DNA from: Aliivibrio_A kagoshimensis
GTDB taxonomy: Bacteria; Pseudomonadota; Gammaproteobacteria; Enterobacterales; Vibrionaceae
Direction: 5' to 3'
Assembly (NCBI RefSeq): GCF_050337105.1
Contig: NZ_JAKJSQ010000030.1
Span: 1-48,087 of the forward strand
DNA length: 48,087 bases
Shown here: in pieces, positions 35,127-45,258 of the stretch
Layout of the letters: each line of letters begins with the position of its first letter
How positions within the stretch are numbered: position 1 is the first letter of the stretch
The notes under the pieces: model-generated
Databases searched by the model: none
Told to the model about the DNA's origin: nothing
Seen by the model: only the letters and a program-made list of their open reading frames with translations
Position numbers and translations under genes: made by a program

Positions 35127-36857
35127 TCACATCATGATGGGTTCAATCGCACTGGCAGAGTTTGCTTCTCCGAGTGCCATCACTTCATCTAAACTGACCA
35201 AACCGGTTAACGCATGTTCCATCGCAGACACGAGCAGTGGTTTATAATCTTTGTTTTCACGAGCCTTTTTATTAAAACTCACTGCATCATTACTTTTTAA
35301 GCAGTCCATCATATCTTGATCGAACTCCAGCAGTTCAAAAACACCAACTCGGCCACGATATCCAGTTAAATTACAGTTTTGACAACCTGCACCACGTTTA
35401 AAAATGGCATTAACTTGCCGAGGAAACCGGGTTTCAAGCCAACTTTTACGCGCTTCATCAAGCGGATCTACTTGCGCACACTCCGGACATACTTTGCGCA
35501 CTAATCGTTGAGCCAGAACCGCTCTAACTGCACTGGCGACTAAATAACCCGGGGCCCCCATGTCGATCATTCTGATGGCACTGTCTACGGCATCATTGGT
35601 ATGCAGTGTCGACAAGACTAAGTGACCAGTTAATGCCGCCCTTAGTCCAATATCAACCGTCTCTTGGTCACGCATCTCACCGATCAGAATAATATCGGGG
35701 TCTTGACGTAAGAAGGTTCGAAGGACCGTTGAGAAATCCAAATTAATCTTAGGATTGATCTGTACTTGGTTAATACGTGAGAGACGGTATTCGACAGGAT
35801 CCTCTGCGGTAATGATCTTTTTACCAGGCTGGTTGAGTTCATTCAGCGCACCATAAAGTGTGGTCGTTTTACCGGACCCCGTAGGCCCTGTCACTAAAAT
35901 CATGCCATAGGGTCTGCGAAGTTGTTTTCTTAACGACACTAACATCTCAGCAGGAATACCTGACTCTTCAAGTGGTCGAATACCGGAAGATTGGTTTAAC
36001 AGACGCATCACCACCGACTCGCCATGTTGGACTGGCATGGTTGACATACGAATATCGACAGACTGTCCACGAACCTTGATATTAAAACGCCCATCTTGTG
36101 GTAATCGCTTCTCAGAAATATCGAGGTTGGCCATCAACTTTAAACGCAGAACCAACGCTGAGACGATATTTACTTCGTTGAGCAGAGTTTCAGATAAGAC
36201 ACCGTCCACACGCTGCCTAATACGCAACACATTAGAATCTGGCTCGATATGAATATCCGATGCCCCCACTTGAACCGCATCTTCAAATAGAGAATTGATC
36301 AGTTTAACAACCGTAACTTCTTCGCTCTCTTCACTGCTAAACGAAAAATCAAACTCTTCGCCCGCGTCATCATCATGCTCAGCCTGAAGCTGTTCCGCAA
36401 ATGAGGCGATCAGTTTAGTCCGACGATAATAGCGATCAAAACTGTCAACGAGCTGTTTTTCTGAAGCAATAATCAACTCAATACGGTATTGCTGCAATTG
36501 ACCTAATACCGCTTCTTGGGCAGAAAGATCCGCGGGATCACTCATCGCAACACGTAATGTATTTCCATTTTGGCTGATCACTAGCGCTCTTAAACGACGA
36601 GCATGCACTTCAGGTAATAACTGCACCACAGAGGCATCAATTTCAGCACGATTAAGATCGATAAGCGGAATGGAGAGCTGCTGAGATAGGAAATCTAGCA
36701 TCTTCTTTTCGGTTAAAAAACCTAGCTGAATTAAGGTTGCACCTAGTTTTCGGCCACTACTTTTTTGGGCCACTAGCGCTTGTGATACTTGCTCTTCTGA
36801 AACAATTCCCTCTTCAACTAAAAGGTCACCAAGTCTTTTTCGTAGCTTGATTTGCAT
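35127..36857 (-). CDS. mshE: MSHA pilus extension ATPase MshE
   Basis: Hexameric GspE/PilB-type ATPase that powers pilus extension. The N-terminal MshEN domain has two 24-residue cyclic-di-GMP motifs, RLGDLL...VAQ at 8-31 and KLGATL...SQQ at 37-60, separated by 5 residues as in V. cholerae MshE; the second starts with Lys rather than Arg. Walker A GPTGSGKT is at 324-331, an Asp box and Walker B follow, and the CPEC...CQNC zinc motif lies near 455-495. 576 residues. The ATG overlaps the mshN stop by one base (TAATG). Confidence 0.96.
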   Translation of the reverse strand: MQIKLRKRLGDLLVEEGIVSEEQVSQALVAQKSSGRKLGATLIQLGFLTEKKMLDFLSQQLSIPLIDLNRAEIDASVVQLLPEVHARRLRALVISQNGNTLRVAMSDPADLSAQEAVLGQLQQYRIELIIASEKQLVDSFDRYYRRTKLIASFAEQLQAEHDDDAGEEFDFSFSSEESEEVTVVKLINSLFEDAVQVGASDIHIEPDSNVLRIRQRVDGVLSETLLNEVNIVSALVLRLKLMANLDISEKRLPQDGRFNIKVRGQSVDIRMSTMPVQHGESVVMRLLNQSSGIRPLEESGIPAEMLVSLRKQLRRPYGMILVTGPTGSGKTTTLYGALNELNQPGKKIITAEDPVEYRLSRINQVQINPKINLDFSTVLRTFLRQDPDIILIGEMRDQETVDIGLRAALTGHLVLSTLHTNDAVDSAIRMIDMGAPGYLVASAVRAVLAQRLVRKVCPECAQVDPLDEARKSWLETRFPRQVNAIFKRGAGCQNCNLTGYRGRVGVFELLEFDQDMMDCLKSNDAVSFNKKARENKDYKPLLVSAMEHALTGLVSLDEVMALGEANSASAIEPIMM

Positions 36858-37978
36858 TACTCTACTCCCTCGTTAGTTGTTGTATCAGGCTCAGATAAGA
36901 TCGCGACTCTATCTCTTGCAAATGCTTGAGAGCTTGATGATAACCCGGCATTGAGCATGGACTTCTGATAAGCAGCCAGTGCCTGGGATAGTTCCCCATT
37001 TCGTTCTAAGGTAATCGCCAAACCTAACCACCAGCGGCCATTTTCGGGCTCATTCTCTACCAACATACGGTAACTTTCAATCGCTAAATCATTGTGTTTG
37101 ATCTGCTGAGCCAGAGCCCCTCTTAATGCAATATATTCAATGGTGACATTGAGTGGAACATATTCAAGCACCGATAAAGCCGCTTCAGGTTGTTCCTCTT
37201 TAACCAGTAACTGAGCCAAAGCATAACGAAGTTTGATACTGTCATTATCTCTTTTGATCCCTTGCTGCAACACTTTAACTGACTCTTGCAACTGCTTCTT
37301 ACCATACAGCAATGCTGACATTTTCATTCTTGAGCGTTCATCACTAGGTACATATCCGAGCGCTTCATTGTATGCTTTGATTGCCGCTACAGAGTCATTC
37401 GCCTCAAGCGCTTTTTCAGCTAGAGCAACCGCTTTCTTAGCCAGTTCAGAAGGCGTTAACTCTACCTGCTGTACACTCATACTCTCTTTCAGCATTATTG
37501 CCGGCATGGCTCTTTTTTTCGGTGACTCAACCGCAGCAATCGAAATGGGCTCTATTAACGCCGGTTTCACAACAGTAGAGTCACGTTGTTTAATGGTCTC
37601 TTTTTTGTCTATCACTGTCTGCTTAATCAGTATCAAATCTGGTTTGTCATAGATCTCTATTTCTGAATTAACCTGTCTATGTGTTGGAGAGGGCTTCGTT
37701 GACGGCTCATTTTCTACTAATTCAACCGATTGTGAAGCGACACTGGCTATCTCCGTGTCACCTTTCAATGGTGTAATCTGCGCTTCCTTTGGCTGCTTAA
37801 GCGTACTACTTACTGCCCAGCCTCCTAGTAGCAGTGATAAAATGGCAGCACTTAATAACGCGCTAATTTTACCGGTTCGACGAACCTCTTTCACTTCAGC
37901 CTTAATTAATGGCTGCTTCATGTCATCGCTTTGAGGCTGCTTATCTAAATCTGATAAGGCTTGATTAATTGCACTCAT
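36857..37978 (-). CDS. mshN: MSHA biogenesis protein MshN (TPR)
   Basis: A bitopic protein of 373 residues: cytoplasmic N-terminus (MSAINQALSDLDKQ, typical of the family), a membrane helix at about 39-60, a charged linker, then TPR repeats (about 180-365) in the periplasm. The frame opens upstream at a GTG, but the ATG at 37978 follows GGAG at good spacing, 2 bases after the mshM stop. The role is probably assembly of the secretin or alignment complex, by analogy with other TPR pilotins; not proved. Confidence 0.88.
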   Translation of the reverse strand: MSAINQALSDLDKQPQSDDMKQPLIKAEVKEVRRTGKISALLSAAILSLLLGGWAVSSTLKQPKEAQITPLKGDTEIASVASQSVELVENEPSTKPSPTHRQVNSEIEIYDKPDLILIKQTVIDKKETIKQRDSTVVKPALIEPISIAAVESPKKRAMPAIMLKESMSVQQVELTPSELAKKAVALAEKALEANDSVAAIKAYNEALGYVPSDERSRMKMSALLYGKKQLQESVKVLQQGIKRDNDSIKLRYALAQLLVKEEQPEAALSVLEYVPLNVTIEYIALRGALAQQIKHNDLAIESYRMLVENEPENGRWWLGLAITLERNGELSQALAAYQKSMLNAGLSSSSQAFARDRVAILSEPDTTTNEGVE

Positions 37979-37980
37979 TA

Positions 37981-38823
37981 TTAGCTCCACCCCCACAATA
38001 ATGGGAATCGGTATTTAGGTTTCAAAGTATCTGAAGTATCAACAATCGCATGATAAATATCATCACGAATTAATGCTGAACGGTGATGAGTAAAGCCTAA
38101 TAGCAGCGCTTTATGACATATTTTATTAACGACCCTTGGTATTCCACCGCTGGCAATCCAAACCGCTTTTTTATAGGAGAGTGGGAATAGACTCTTTCCT
38201 CCACCTGACTGTTCGATACGAAAGTCAATATAAGCCACCGTTTCAGATAACGAGAGCGCTCTCAAATCTGCTGAGAATGTGATTCTTTGTCTAAATTGCC
38301 TTAAATTATGCTGCATTAACCTGTCATTCAATTCTGGTTGACCAAATAGAACAATCTGTAACAGTTTTTTGTAATCCGTCTCTAGATTTCCAAATAATCT
38401 AAGCGTCTCTAAAGTCTCATCACTCAATGCTTGTGCTTCATCGATTAGCACAACAATTGATTTACCTTTCGCTTGAAGATCAATCAGCTTTTCGTGGATT
38501 CGATCCAGCAATGCATAACCATCGCCACTCGTATCCAGCCATAACTCTTTTGCCATCGCTTGCCGAAGTTCATGGCCATCCATAACTGGATTGGGTAGAT
38601 ATATGAGTTCAATATCAGCAGGCAGTTGATTGATAAGCATTCTGCACACTAAGGTCTTTCCTGTACCGACTTCACCCGTTACCTTCATTACGCCCTCTCC
38701 CATTTTTATGGCAGCAAGAACGGTTTGAATCGCTTCATAATGTGGTATAAGGCCATGAAACAGTGACGTATTAGGTGTCAACGTAAAAGGAAGTTGGCTC
38801 AGCCCATAATGTGCTTCATACAT
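37981..38823 (-). CDS. mshM: MSHA biogenesis ATPase MshM (ExeA-like)
   Basis: AAA-type ATPase of the ExeA/GspA group, 280 residues, beginning with the family hallmark MYEAHYGLSQLPF. Walker A GEVGTGKT is at 50-57, Walker B VVLIDEAQAL near 125-134. ExeA-type proteins help insert secretins through peptidoglycan, which fits the adjacent mshL. It lacks the C-terminal membrane helix and peptidoglycan-binding domain of ExeA itself. Confidence 0.93.
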   Translation of the reverse strand: MYEAHYGLSQLPFTLTPNTSLFHGLIPHYEAIQTVLAAIKMGEGVMKVTGEVGTGKTLVCRMLINQLPADIELIYLPNPVMDGHELRQAMAKELWLDTSGDGYALLDRIHEKLIDLQAKGKSIVVLIDEAQALSDETLETLRLFGNLETDYKKLLQIVLFGQPELNDRLMQHNLRQFRQRITFSADLRALSLSETVAYIDFRIEQSGGGKSLFPLSYKKAVWIASGGIPRVVNKICHKALLLGFTHHRSALIRDDIYHAIVDTSDTLKPKYRFPLLWGWS

Positions 38824-38835
38824 ACAAACTACTCT

Positions 38836-40491
38836 TTACTCATCCGGGAACCACTCTTGTAGCATATCGCGAGACTTCTCAATCTCTTGCTGCCACGTAT
38901 CTACGCCAACAATGGTGGGTTTTAACAGAATCACCAACTCGGTTTTTACGGTTAGTTTTGTTACATTTCTAAATAAATGTCCTAATCCAGGAATATCCCC
39001 AAATAAAGGTACCTTCGACACTTGGTCAACCGTTTGCGACTTCATCAAGCCACCTATCACCACAACATCTCCATCTTTTGCACGAATGATGGAATCAGAC
39101 TCTCGAATCGAGCTTTTGGCTAGAGGGAGCTGTAAAATACCGCCAACATCTCCAAGATTAATCTCTTTGATCTCTGTCTCGACATCAATAACCGCTGGGT
39201 GTACATGCAAAAGAACCTGGCCATCATCACTAATTTGCGGTGTCACATCTAAAGAGATACCAGAAAAGAATGGTGTAAGTTCAACATCTGGAGAGGCATT
39301 TGAATTATCACTGCTGCCAGTAACACTTGATACATCAGTAACATAATACTCATCAGTACCAACCTTAATCACCGCTTTTTGGTTATTAATTGCAGTCACT
39401 CTTGGGCTGGATAACACATTCAAGTCACCTTGAGTATCCATAAAACTCATGACTGCAGAAAAGTTACCATCAGAAACCGTAATGTTAGTTTGGCCGCCCA
39501 GTAAAGTGCCAATCGCATCCATACCTGGTAACGTTGAGCTCACAAGATCCTGTGAAATACCGATGGTAGTACCACCAATTGAACTGCTTATGTTTGACCA
39601 GTTAATCCCTTGTTGATAACCATCACTTAACGTCACTTCTAATAACTTAGCTTCAAGCACCACTTGGCGCTGCATACGTTGTTGAGACAGCCCTAAAAAC
39701 GCTTTCACTTTTCTTAATTCATCAGGATAAGCAGTAACCGTAATGACACTCGCTTGAGGCATTACCACCACATTGCGTCCTTTACCTGAGCCAATCATCG
39801 TGCCTATCGACTTTTCAATCTGAGTCCAAAAATCACTTTCGCTCACGGTCTCTATTTCAGTTCCGCCATCGGTAGTATTAGAGTTTCCAGTGCTGCTGTT
39901 TGATGAGCTACTGCTTGAAGAATTATCACTATCAGAATCACTGTCAGATGAACTACTGTAGTTGTTATCATCACTGTTGGTAATCGAACCAGTACGAATA
40001 GAGGTTAAAGAGCGCCCTTTTCGCTTCATCTGCAAATAATCAACAGGTAAGGAGACCGTAGTTAGACCCGCCGGGAATATCTGAATAACTTTATCTTTCT
40101 TATTGATTTCATACCCATAGATATCTTGAATGGTATTCAAGGCTTCATCCATGGTGACATCATTTAAATTTAACGTAATGTTACCGCTCACTTTTGGATG
40201 AATTACCGCACTGTACTCAGTACCTTTAACTAAACTGCCGAAGAACGATTTTGCGCTAATGCCATTCGCTTGAATACGAAAACGAGTAAGCAGTTTTTGG
40301 CTATCACTAGACTCTGCATGTAGTGAAGGCATTAAGTCCGCTTGAACAGAAGCGGGTAACTCTTGTAATGAGCGTTTGTTAGCATCATTAATTGACTGGT
40401 CTAAAGCCTGTTTAATCTCTTCTGGTTCTCGATGCCCCATTGAACATGCTGTCAATGAAACTATCACAATTCCTACCACGAATTTACGCAT
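38836..40491 (-). CDS. mshL: MSHA outer-membrane secretin MshL
   Basis: Forms the outer-membrane channel for the pilus. The 551 residues start with a lipoprotein signal (LTAC, Cys16), then an STN-like domain (about 80-145), a Ser/Asp-rich low-complexity stretch at 168-212, a secretin N1-type domain and the C-terminal secretin domain (about 330-540; VPLFGDIPGLGHLFR is the family signature). The low-complexity insert is longer than I would expect for the family and should be examined. Confidence 0.95.
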   Translation of the reverse strand: MRKFVVGIVIVSLTACSMGHREPEEIKQALDQSINDANKRSLQELPASVQADLMPSLHAESSDSQKLLTRFRIQANGISAKSFFGSLVKGTEYSAVIHPKVSGNITLNLNDVTMDEALNTIQDIYGYEINKKDKVIQIFPAGLTTVSLPVDYLQMKRKGRSLTSIRTGSITNSDDNNYSSSSDSDSDSDNSSSSSSSNSSTGNSNTTDGGTEIETVSESDFWTQIEKSIGTMIGSGKGRNVVVMPQASVITVTAYPDELRKVKAFLGLSQQRMQRQVVLEAKLLEVTLSDGYQQGINWSNISSSIGGTTIGISQDLVSSTLPGMDAIGTLLGGQTNITVSDGNFSAVMSFMDTQGDLNVLSSPRVTAINNQKAVIKVGTDEYYVTDVSSVTGSSDNSNASPDVELTPFFSGISLDVTPQISDDGQVLLHVHPAVIDVETEIKEINLGDVGGILQLPLAKSSIRESDSIIRAKDGDVVVIGGLMKSQTVDQVSKVPLFGDIPGLGHLFRNVTKLTVKTELVILLKPTIVGVDTWQQEIEKSRDMLQEWFPDE

Positions 40492-40503
40492 CTTCTTTAA
40501 ACC

Positions 40504-40866
40504 TTACTGTTTGATATCTGATGAAAAAAGTTCTAACTTCCATGTTCTGGAGCCTTTTTTTATAGTCACACGTTTGTCATCAATATTAACGACTTTATAC
40601 CCAGAAACATTATCACCTTTATGAACCATCTTACTGTTTATGACGGCACTGCAAGGTTGTTCATTAATGCAGGTTAACAACTGCAGCGTTGGTACTTTTT
40701 CTCTCGGTGTTGCTTTCTTTGTGACGACCTGTTTCGGAGTCATCCACCCTAATGGTTCAGTGGGATCATGTTGCGTTTTCACTGTCGTTTCCGCTTGAGC
40801 AACAACACTTACTCCACAGATCATCAATAATAGATATTTATACTTAACCACCAATAAAGTCCTCAT
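40504..40866 (-). CDS. mshK: MSHA biogenesis protein MshK
   Basis: A small periplasmic protein, 120 residues, with an N-terminal signal (about 1-25, ending AQA) and a short DPTEPLGW motif shared by MshK/PilP-like proteins, which link the inner platform to the secretin. The start at 40866 overlaps mshJ by 23 bases and lacks a strong ribosome site; a TTG 12 bases further in is a possible alternative. Identified mostly by position. Confidence 0.8.
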   Translation of the reverse strand: MRTLLVVKYKYLLLMICGVSVVAQAETTVKTQHDPTEPLGWMTPKQVVTKKATPREKVPTLQLLTCINEQPCSAVINSKMVHKGDNVSGYKVVNIDDKRVTIKKGSRTWKLELFSSDIKQ

Positions 40867-41485
40867 CTGAGCCTAACGTATAAACAACCAGTGTTAACGC
40901 TGCGATTGGATACTTCTCAACTTCATAATCAAAAGTCCGCCAATAGTAGTTCACAGGTAGTGTCTCCAACTGTGATAAATAAGCATCAATATCAAAAAAC
41001 TTACCTTGTAAGACAATTTTTACCGGATGCACAAAATATCCAGCATTATTCTCCCCATCAATGAGCTGCTCAGCAGGCAAGGACTCTAAAGATACCAGTT
41101 GTAAGTTCGTTGAGCCTTGCAAAACGGTTTCTAATAACACTGCCATTTGGCTGGGAGACACAAGGCTAGCCACAACCTCAGACAACTCAAAAGAGAGAGT
41201 TTGGCTTTTTATAGTCAGCTGTTGGTACTCTGTATCAATACTCTTATTCGGATCCTGTTTTAGTTGCAACAAGGCCAAATCAATCTGCTGCTTATTGATA
41301 TTAATTGTTTGTTTCTCACTCTCCACCTCTCTTTTCACTTCAGTTAAAGACGTTAACTGAGGCTCAAGAATAAAGGTGAAGGCCATAAATAGTGTTAATA
41401 CCCAGCCCACAATTAGAATGAGTATTTTTTCCCTGCGATTTAATTGACTGAATTTTTCATTGAGACCGTGCCATGGACTGTTCAT
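40844..41485 (-). CDS. mshJ: MSHA biogenesis protein MshJ (PilO-like)
   Basis: A bitopic protein of 213 residues: membrane helix at about 23-42, coiled coil (about 48-95), then a ferredoxin-like domain typical of PilO/GspM alignment proteins. It overlaps mshI by 4 bases (ATGA), indicating coupling. With MshI and MshK it would form the inner-membrane alignment complex. Confidence 0.85.
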   Translation of the reverse strand: MNSPWHGLNEKFSQLNRREKILILIVGWVLTLFMAFTFILEPQLTSLTEVKREVESEKQTININKQQIDLALLQLKQDPNKSIDTEYQQLTIKSQTLSFELSEVVASLVSPSQMAVLLETVLQGSTNLQLVSLESLPAEQLIDGENNAGYFVHPVKIVLQGKFFDIDAYLSQLETLPVNYYWRTFDYEVEKYPIAALTLVVYTLGSDEDFIGG

Positions 41486-42945
41486 TTCTCACCTCCATCT
41501 TTAGTGGTTAATGTGAAAGTAACACGCCCATTTTCATCATGAAGAATTGAGAGTTTGCCAAAGGTTCTTCCGACTAAATGCATTTCAGATTTAAAGGCTT
41601 GAATCCACTTTGGAACTACCGTGGCATTTCGAGCTAATCCGGAAAAACTCATACTCTCACCTTGGATAAATATTTTTGACAGTGATATATCGTTTTTTCC
41701 AATCGTCGTTAAACTTTTCATCACTCCGGAGAACCCGATTTGAGAACTATTATCCAACTGATCTATTGCCCTAAATGACGCCTCTTTAGCTTTAATATCT
41801 TTCTTTAACCGTTCCACCGCCGCTATTTTGGAAGCCGATGGTTTATGTAATGCTAATTTCTTATTTAATTGCTCTAACTCTAGCATCTGCTGCTGGCTTT
41901 CCGCGGTCAAATGAGTGAGTTTTTTTGACTCTTCAGAGTGATTAAAGAGAATGACGGAGGAAACAATAGCCATAACAAAACCAAGAATAACCCAGCCAAT
42001 CACAACATTTTTAAACGTAAAGTGATCAAATGTTGGTTTCAGGTGCTCTGGATATAAATTGACACCGTCATCGGTGAGTTGTAAACCAGACCATGCAAGC
42101 GTATCACCACAACTCTTTAATGCATCTTCGGCTAAAGGCAATTGCTTAACACTTACCCCTAATCTCGCTTGTAACTCCTCTGTTAATTGAAGTGGCTCCT
42201 CGCCATCACACATAAAGTAGAGGTTGTTAATCGCAACACTTTGCAGCTGAGAGGTTAAATAGTCTAATGAACGCTGCAACTCTAGTGCTAATGCATCTAG
42301 CTGTAAGCTATTCAAATTAGCGCCTGTTAAGGGGGGAGTTACTCCCCTCAACGAACGATTGAAGCAGATATTACTCTCTTTATAAGCGGATAGTTTAAAG
42401 TCAGACTTAATATCACGATACAAAAGCATGTAACTTTCTGACTCTTTATTCACTACCCCCCAAGCCATATCTTCAGGAACAATTCGCTGTAGAGATATAT
42501 CATTCTCATGGCAAATTTTGCTCACTGACTCGATAACTTGTCTTTTAGTTACATACGTCTGCAACTTACCTAACGGTGATAGTGGGAAACCATCAGCCAC
42601 AATATCGCCAAGTCGTTCAGTGACCAAGTCTTTAACTAAAAAAGGCAACGCCCCCTGATATTCACTTCTGGGTATATCGGGCGTGTCTATCTGGAAAGCT
42701 TGGTAGAGGTGAGAGCCTAAAATGATGTTGGCTTGACGATGCTCGAGAGCATTTTGATGGATTAATGAAACTAGAGAATTCATCCAATGACTAGGATCTG
42801 AGATGGGCACAAAGTAACTTTGCTCAAATTGATTACTGACATTGCTCGTCGCGGCATAAATACCATCAGAGAGTATGACTATTGAGAGTCTACTTTGCGC
42901 TTGCTTAGAAAAGTTAAACTTACTAAAAAAAGATGAATTACTCAT
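41482..42945 (-). CDS. mshI: MSHA biogenesis protein MshI (PilM/PilN-like)
   Basis: A protein of 487 residues with a cytoplasmic actin-like PilM domain (about 15-300), one membrane helix (about 310-330) and a coiled coil and periplasmic PilN-like domain after it, so it appears to fuse two alignment-complex functions. The frame opens at 43032, but the ATG at 42945 gives the expected N-terminus; no strong ribosome site precedes either. First gene of the msh assembly operon after the csrD gap. Confidence 0.86.
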   Translation of the reverse strand: MSNSSFFSKFNFSKQAQSRLSIVILSDGIYAATSNVSNQFEQSYFVPISDPSHWMNSLVSLIHQNALEHRQANIILGSHLYQAFQIDTPDIPRSEYQGALPFLVKDLVTERLGDIVADGFPLSPLGKLQTYVTKRQVIESVSKICHENDISLQRIVPEDMAWGVVNKESESYMLLYRDIKSDFKLSAYKESNICFNRSLRGVTPPLTGANLNSLQLDALALELQRSLDYLTSQLQSVAINNLYFMCDGEEPLQLTEELQARLGVSVKQLPLAEDALKSCGDTLAWSGLQLTDDGVNLYPEHLKPTFDHFTFKNVVIGWVILGFVMAIVSSVILFNHSEESKKLTHLTAESQQQMLELEQLNKKLALHKPSASKIAAVERLKKDIKAKEASFRAIDQLDNSSQIGFSGVMKSLTTIGKNDISLSKIFIQGESMSFSGLARNATVVPKWIQAFKSEMHLVGRTFGKLSILHDENGRVTFTLTTKDGGEK

Positions 42946-43103
42946 AAACAGCCATTGACCCAAAACATAATGAAAACTCGATTCATAACTTACACATATA
43001 ACTATTTGAATAGTATGATTATATTGTAACACTTTACTATAATTGACGTATTAACGTTATAATTGATACTACATTAATTGAATATTAAAAAATATAAACT
43101 CAC

Positions 43104-45071
43104 TTATCCCCATCGACTTCGTCTTTTTGGCAACCTAAATTTCATAAAACGCTCTTTAGGTTTATCCTCAACATGAAAAAGTTCCCCTTGTGCCCCAGCA
43201 ACACCCAATTGTTGTAAAATATCCAACTCATCTTGGTTGTCGACACCAACCGCTAAGACTTTAGTATCAGTATTAGCACAGGACCCAATGAGGCTCCTAA
43301 CAAATAGTTGATTCTCTTGACGCTTATCGATATCAGTAATCAGGTTTCGATGTAACTTTAAAAATGAGACTCTAATATCTTTAATATAGTGAGTACTGAC
43401 TATCGTTCGACCAACTTGATCAACAATAATACTGCAACCAAAACCCAATAATCTCTTAATCACAGGCCTCGCAGCATCGTAATTTGCCAAAAGCTGCCCT
43501 TCAGAAAATTCAAAAGATAAATGACTCAGGCTCTCTCTAGGCAGTTGCAATAATTCGTAACTTAACCACTGAGAAAACGAACGGTTGCCCAGCGACACTG
43601 AGTGCAAATTAATTGATATATTCTCAGTGAACTGGCTTTCCTTTAATGAGGATAGAGCATGTTGAATCACAACCTTATCCATTCTGACTTGATACCCTAC
43701 TTGTGCAACAGCAGGCAAAAAACGTGCAGCCGTTATTTCTACTCCATTTTCATCATAAATACGAGTGAGCAGTTCATCATGTATTCGGGTTCTATTTTTT
43801 CCTTCAATTTCATACACAGCTTGCCGCTGAAAAAATAACGTTTTATTGTCAAAAGTTTTATCGAGCAGCGTTCTCCAACGAACATTACTTCTCGCTTCCT
43901 CTTTATTGCTCTTTTTATAGAGTGTCCAACCGTTACATAGTTGTAACTCTGATGTCTTCACTGAAGTTTCAAGCTCTTCTAGGATCTTACTTCGTTCTTC
44001 CCCACCATTAAACATAGTGATACCAATATGAAACCAATCATCTTGATTAAAAAATTCAGGAGGGGATGTTTTCTCTAAAATATTAATGCATTGATTCGCG
44101 AACTCTTTGATCTCTTTAACCCGCTGATGAGGAATAAGAATGGCAAAATCAGACTTGTAATACCTTGATAACACAGCATCAGGAAATTTTTGAATCAGAT
44201 TTGTTAGTACTCCCCCAACTTCCACAATTAACTCGTCACCTTCTTGCTTACCAGCCTCATCTCTAAACTCCCCCCAATGACTCAGCCGACATACCAAGAC
44301 TGCACCTTGGCTATCTTTATCTTGTAAAATTGACTCTAATTTACTGTCAAACAGCACTCTATTGGCCGATCCGGTCAGTTGATCTAAAAAGGTTTGGGTA
44401 CGAATAAAGGTATCGAAACGACTCCGCTCTTGCCTGGCATCTTTCAATTCAGAGATTAACTTATCTAACGCAAAGCTCGCCGTTGCAGGCCACTCCAGAT
44501 CATCACCAATAGAAAACTTATCGACTTTACCAGCGAGGATCATTCTGCCTCGTTCTTCAAGAAGCTCAGAACCTAATAGTTGTTGACGGAGCCAGTTTAC
44601 CCCCCATATCAATCCTAAAATAATAATACTAATAGCAATAGTAATGGAAAAAAGAGGCCCTATCGAGTATGCCACAGAGGTGTAGGGAGCAATGGCAGCA
44701 AAAGAAATGGAATACCCTGGATGCTGTTTTAATGGGTAAGTTTGTCTGAATAACGCAGCACTGTTATATACCCCCTCGTCTTTAAAGGAGTAAAGAAGCT
44801 GTTTGTCTTTAATAATCGAGGCTTCAACGACATTGCTTGCCTTTAGCAGTTTTGGCAACCAACTCTCTTTGTTTTCCGTAGCATCGAGATCTTCCAACTC
44901 CTCCCCAATCATCTCTACGATATTGAGCAGATAGTGATTAAGGTAGTTATTGCCTAACTGCTTAAAGCTGATCGCCCCTCCAATAAAAAGGATAAATGTT
45001 GCAGCGACAACGGTAAGTGTGACAAAAGAGATCAAACGCGTACTTAATCGTAAACTTGGAGTGCTTCGCAT
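43104..45071 (-). CDS. csrD: Degenerate GGDEF/EAL protein CsrD (MshH)
   Basis: A membrane protein that in E. coli triggers RNase E-dependent decay of the sRNAs CsrB and CsrC; in V. cholerae the gene is called mshH. The 655 residues have two membrane helices (about 13-35 and 135-163), a GGDEF-like domain (about 230-370) with YKSDF in place of GGDEF, and an EAL-like domain (about 400-640) whose EAL motif is altered, so neither cyclase nor phosphodiesterase activity is expected. It lies 158 bases before mshI and may have its own promoter. Confidence 0.9.
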   Translation of the reverse strand: MRSTPSLRLSTRLISFVTLTVVAATFILFIGGAISFKQLGNNYLNHYLLNIVEMIGEELEDLDATENKESWLPKLLKASNVVEASIIKDKQLLYSFKDEGVYNSAALFRQTYPLKQHPGYSISFAAIAPYTSVAYSIGPLFSITIAISIIILGLIWGVNWLRQQLLGSELLEERGRMILAGKVDKFSIGDDLEWPATASFALDKLISELKDARQERSRFDTFIRTQTFLDQLTGSANRVLFDSKLESILQDKDSQGAVLVCRLSHWGEFRDEAGKQEGDELIVEVGGVLTNLIQKFPDAVLSRYYKSDFAILIPHQRVKEIKEFANQCINILEKTSPPEFFNQDDWFHIGITMFNGGEERSKILEELETSVKTSELQLCNGWTLYKKSNKEEARSNVRWRTLLDKTFDNKTLFFQRQAVYEIEGKNRTRIHDELLTRIYDENGVEITAARFLPAVAQVGYQVRMDKVVIQHALSSLKESQFTENISINLHSVSLGNRSFSQWLSYELLQLPRESLSHLSFEFSEGQLLANYDAARPVIKRLLGFGCSIIVDQVGRTIVSTHYIKDIRVSFLKLHRNLITDIDKRQENQLFVRSLIGSCANTDTKVLAVGVDNQDELDILQQLGVAGAQGELFHVEDKPKERFMKFRLPKRRSRWG

Positions 45072-45201
45072 TCTATTAAGTACCCGCCATATAATTTAAT
45101 AATTCTAATAATAGTCGTTTAAATGTGTTTTTAAACACTCTAAAGCCAGCTTAGTGAGCCAACACGCTGTTTCTTGAATACATGCTGTAATGGAAGCAAA
45201 G

Positions 45202-45228
45202 AAAAACCCTCGATAAACGAGGGTTTTT
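45202..45228. terminator. Terminator after ssb
   Basis: AAAAACCCTCG and CGAGGGTTTTT form a perfect 11-bp stem with a 5-nt loop; on the minus strand the T-run ends the ssb transcript 31 bases past its stop. It also reads on the plus strand, where no gene arrives. Confidence 0.88.
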
Positions 45229-45258
45229 AAGGGAATTCATACCATTAAAACGGATTGA

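Noticed and set aside
43104..45071. Active diguanylate cyclase/phosphodiesterase
   Set aside because: Both signature motifs are altered (YKSDF for GGDEF; EAL not intact), matching CsrD rather than an active enzyme.
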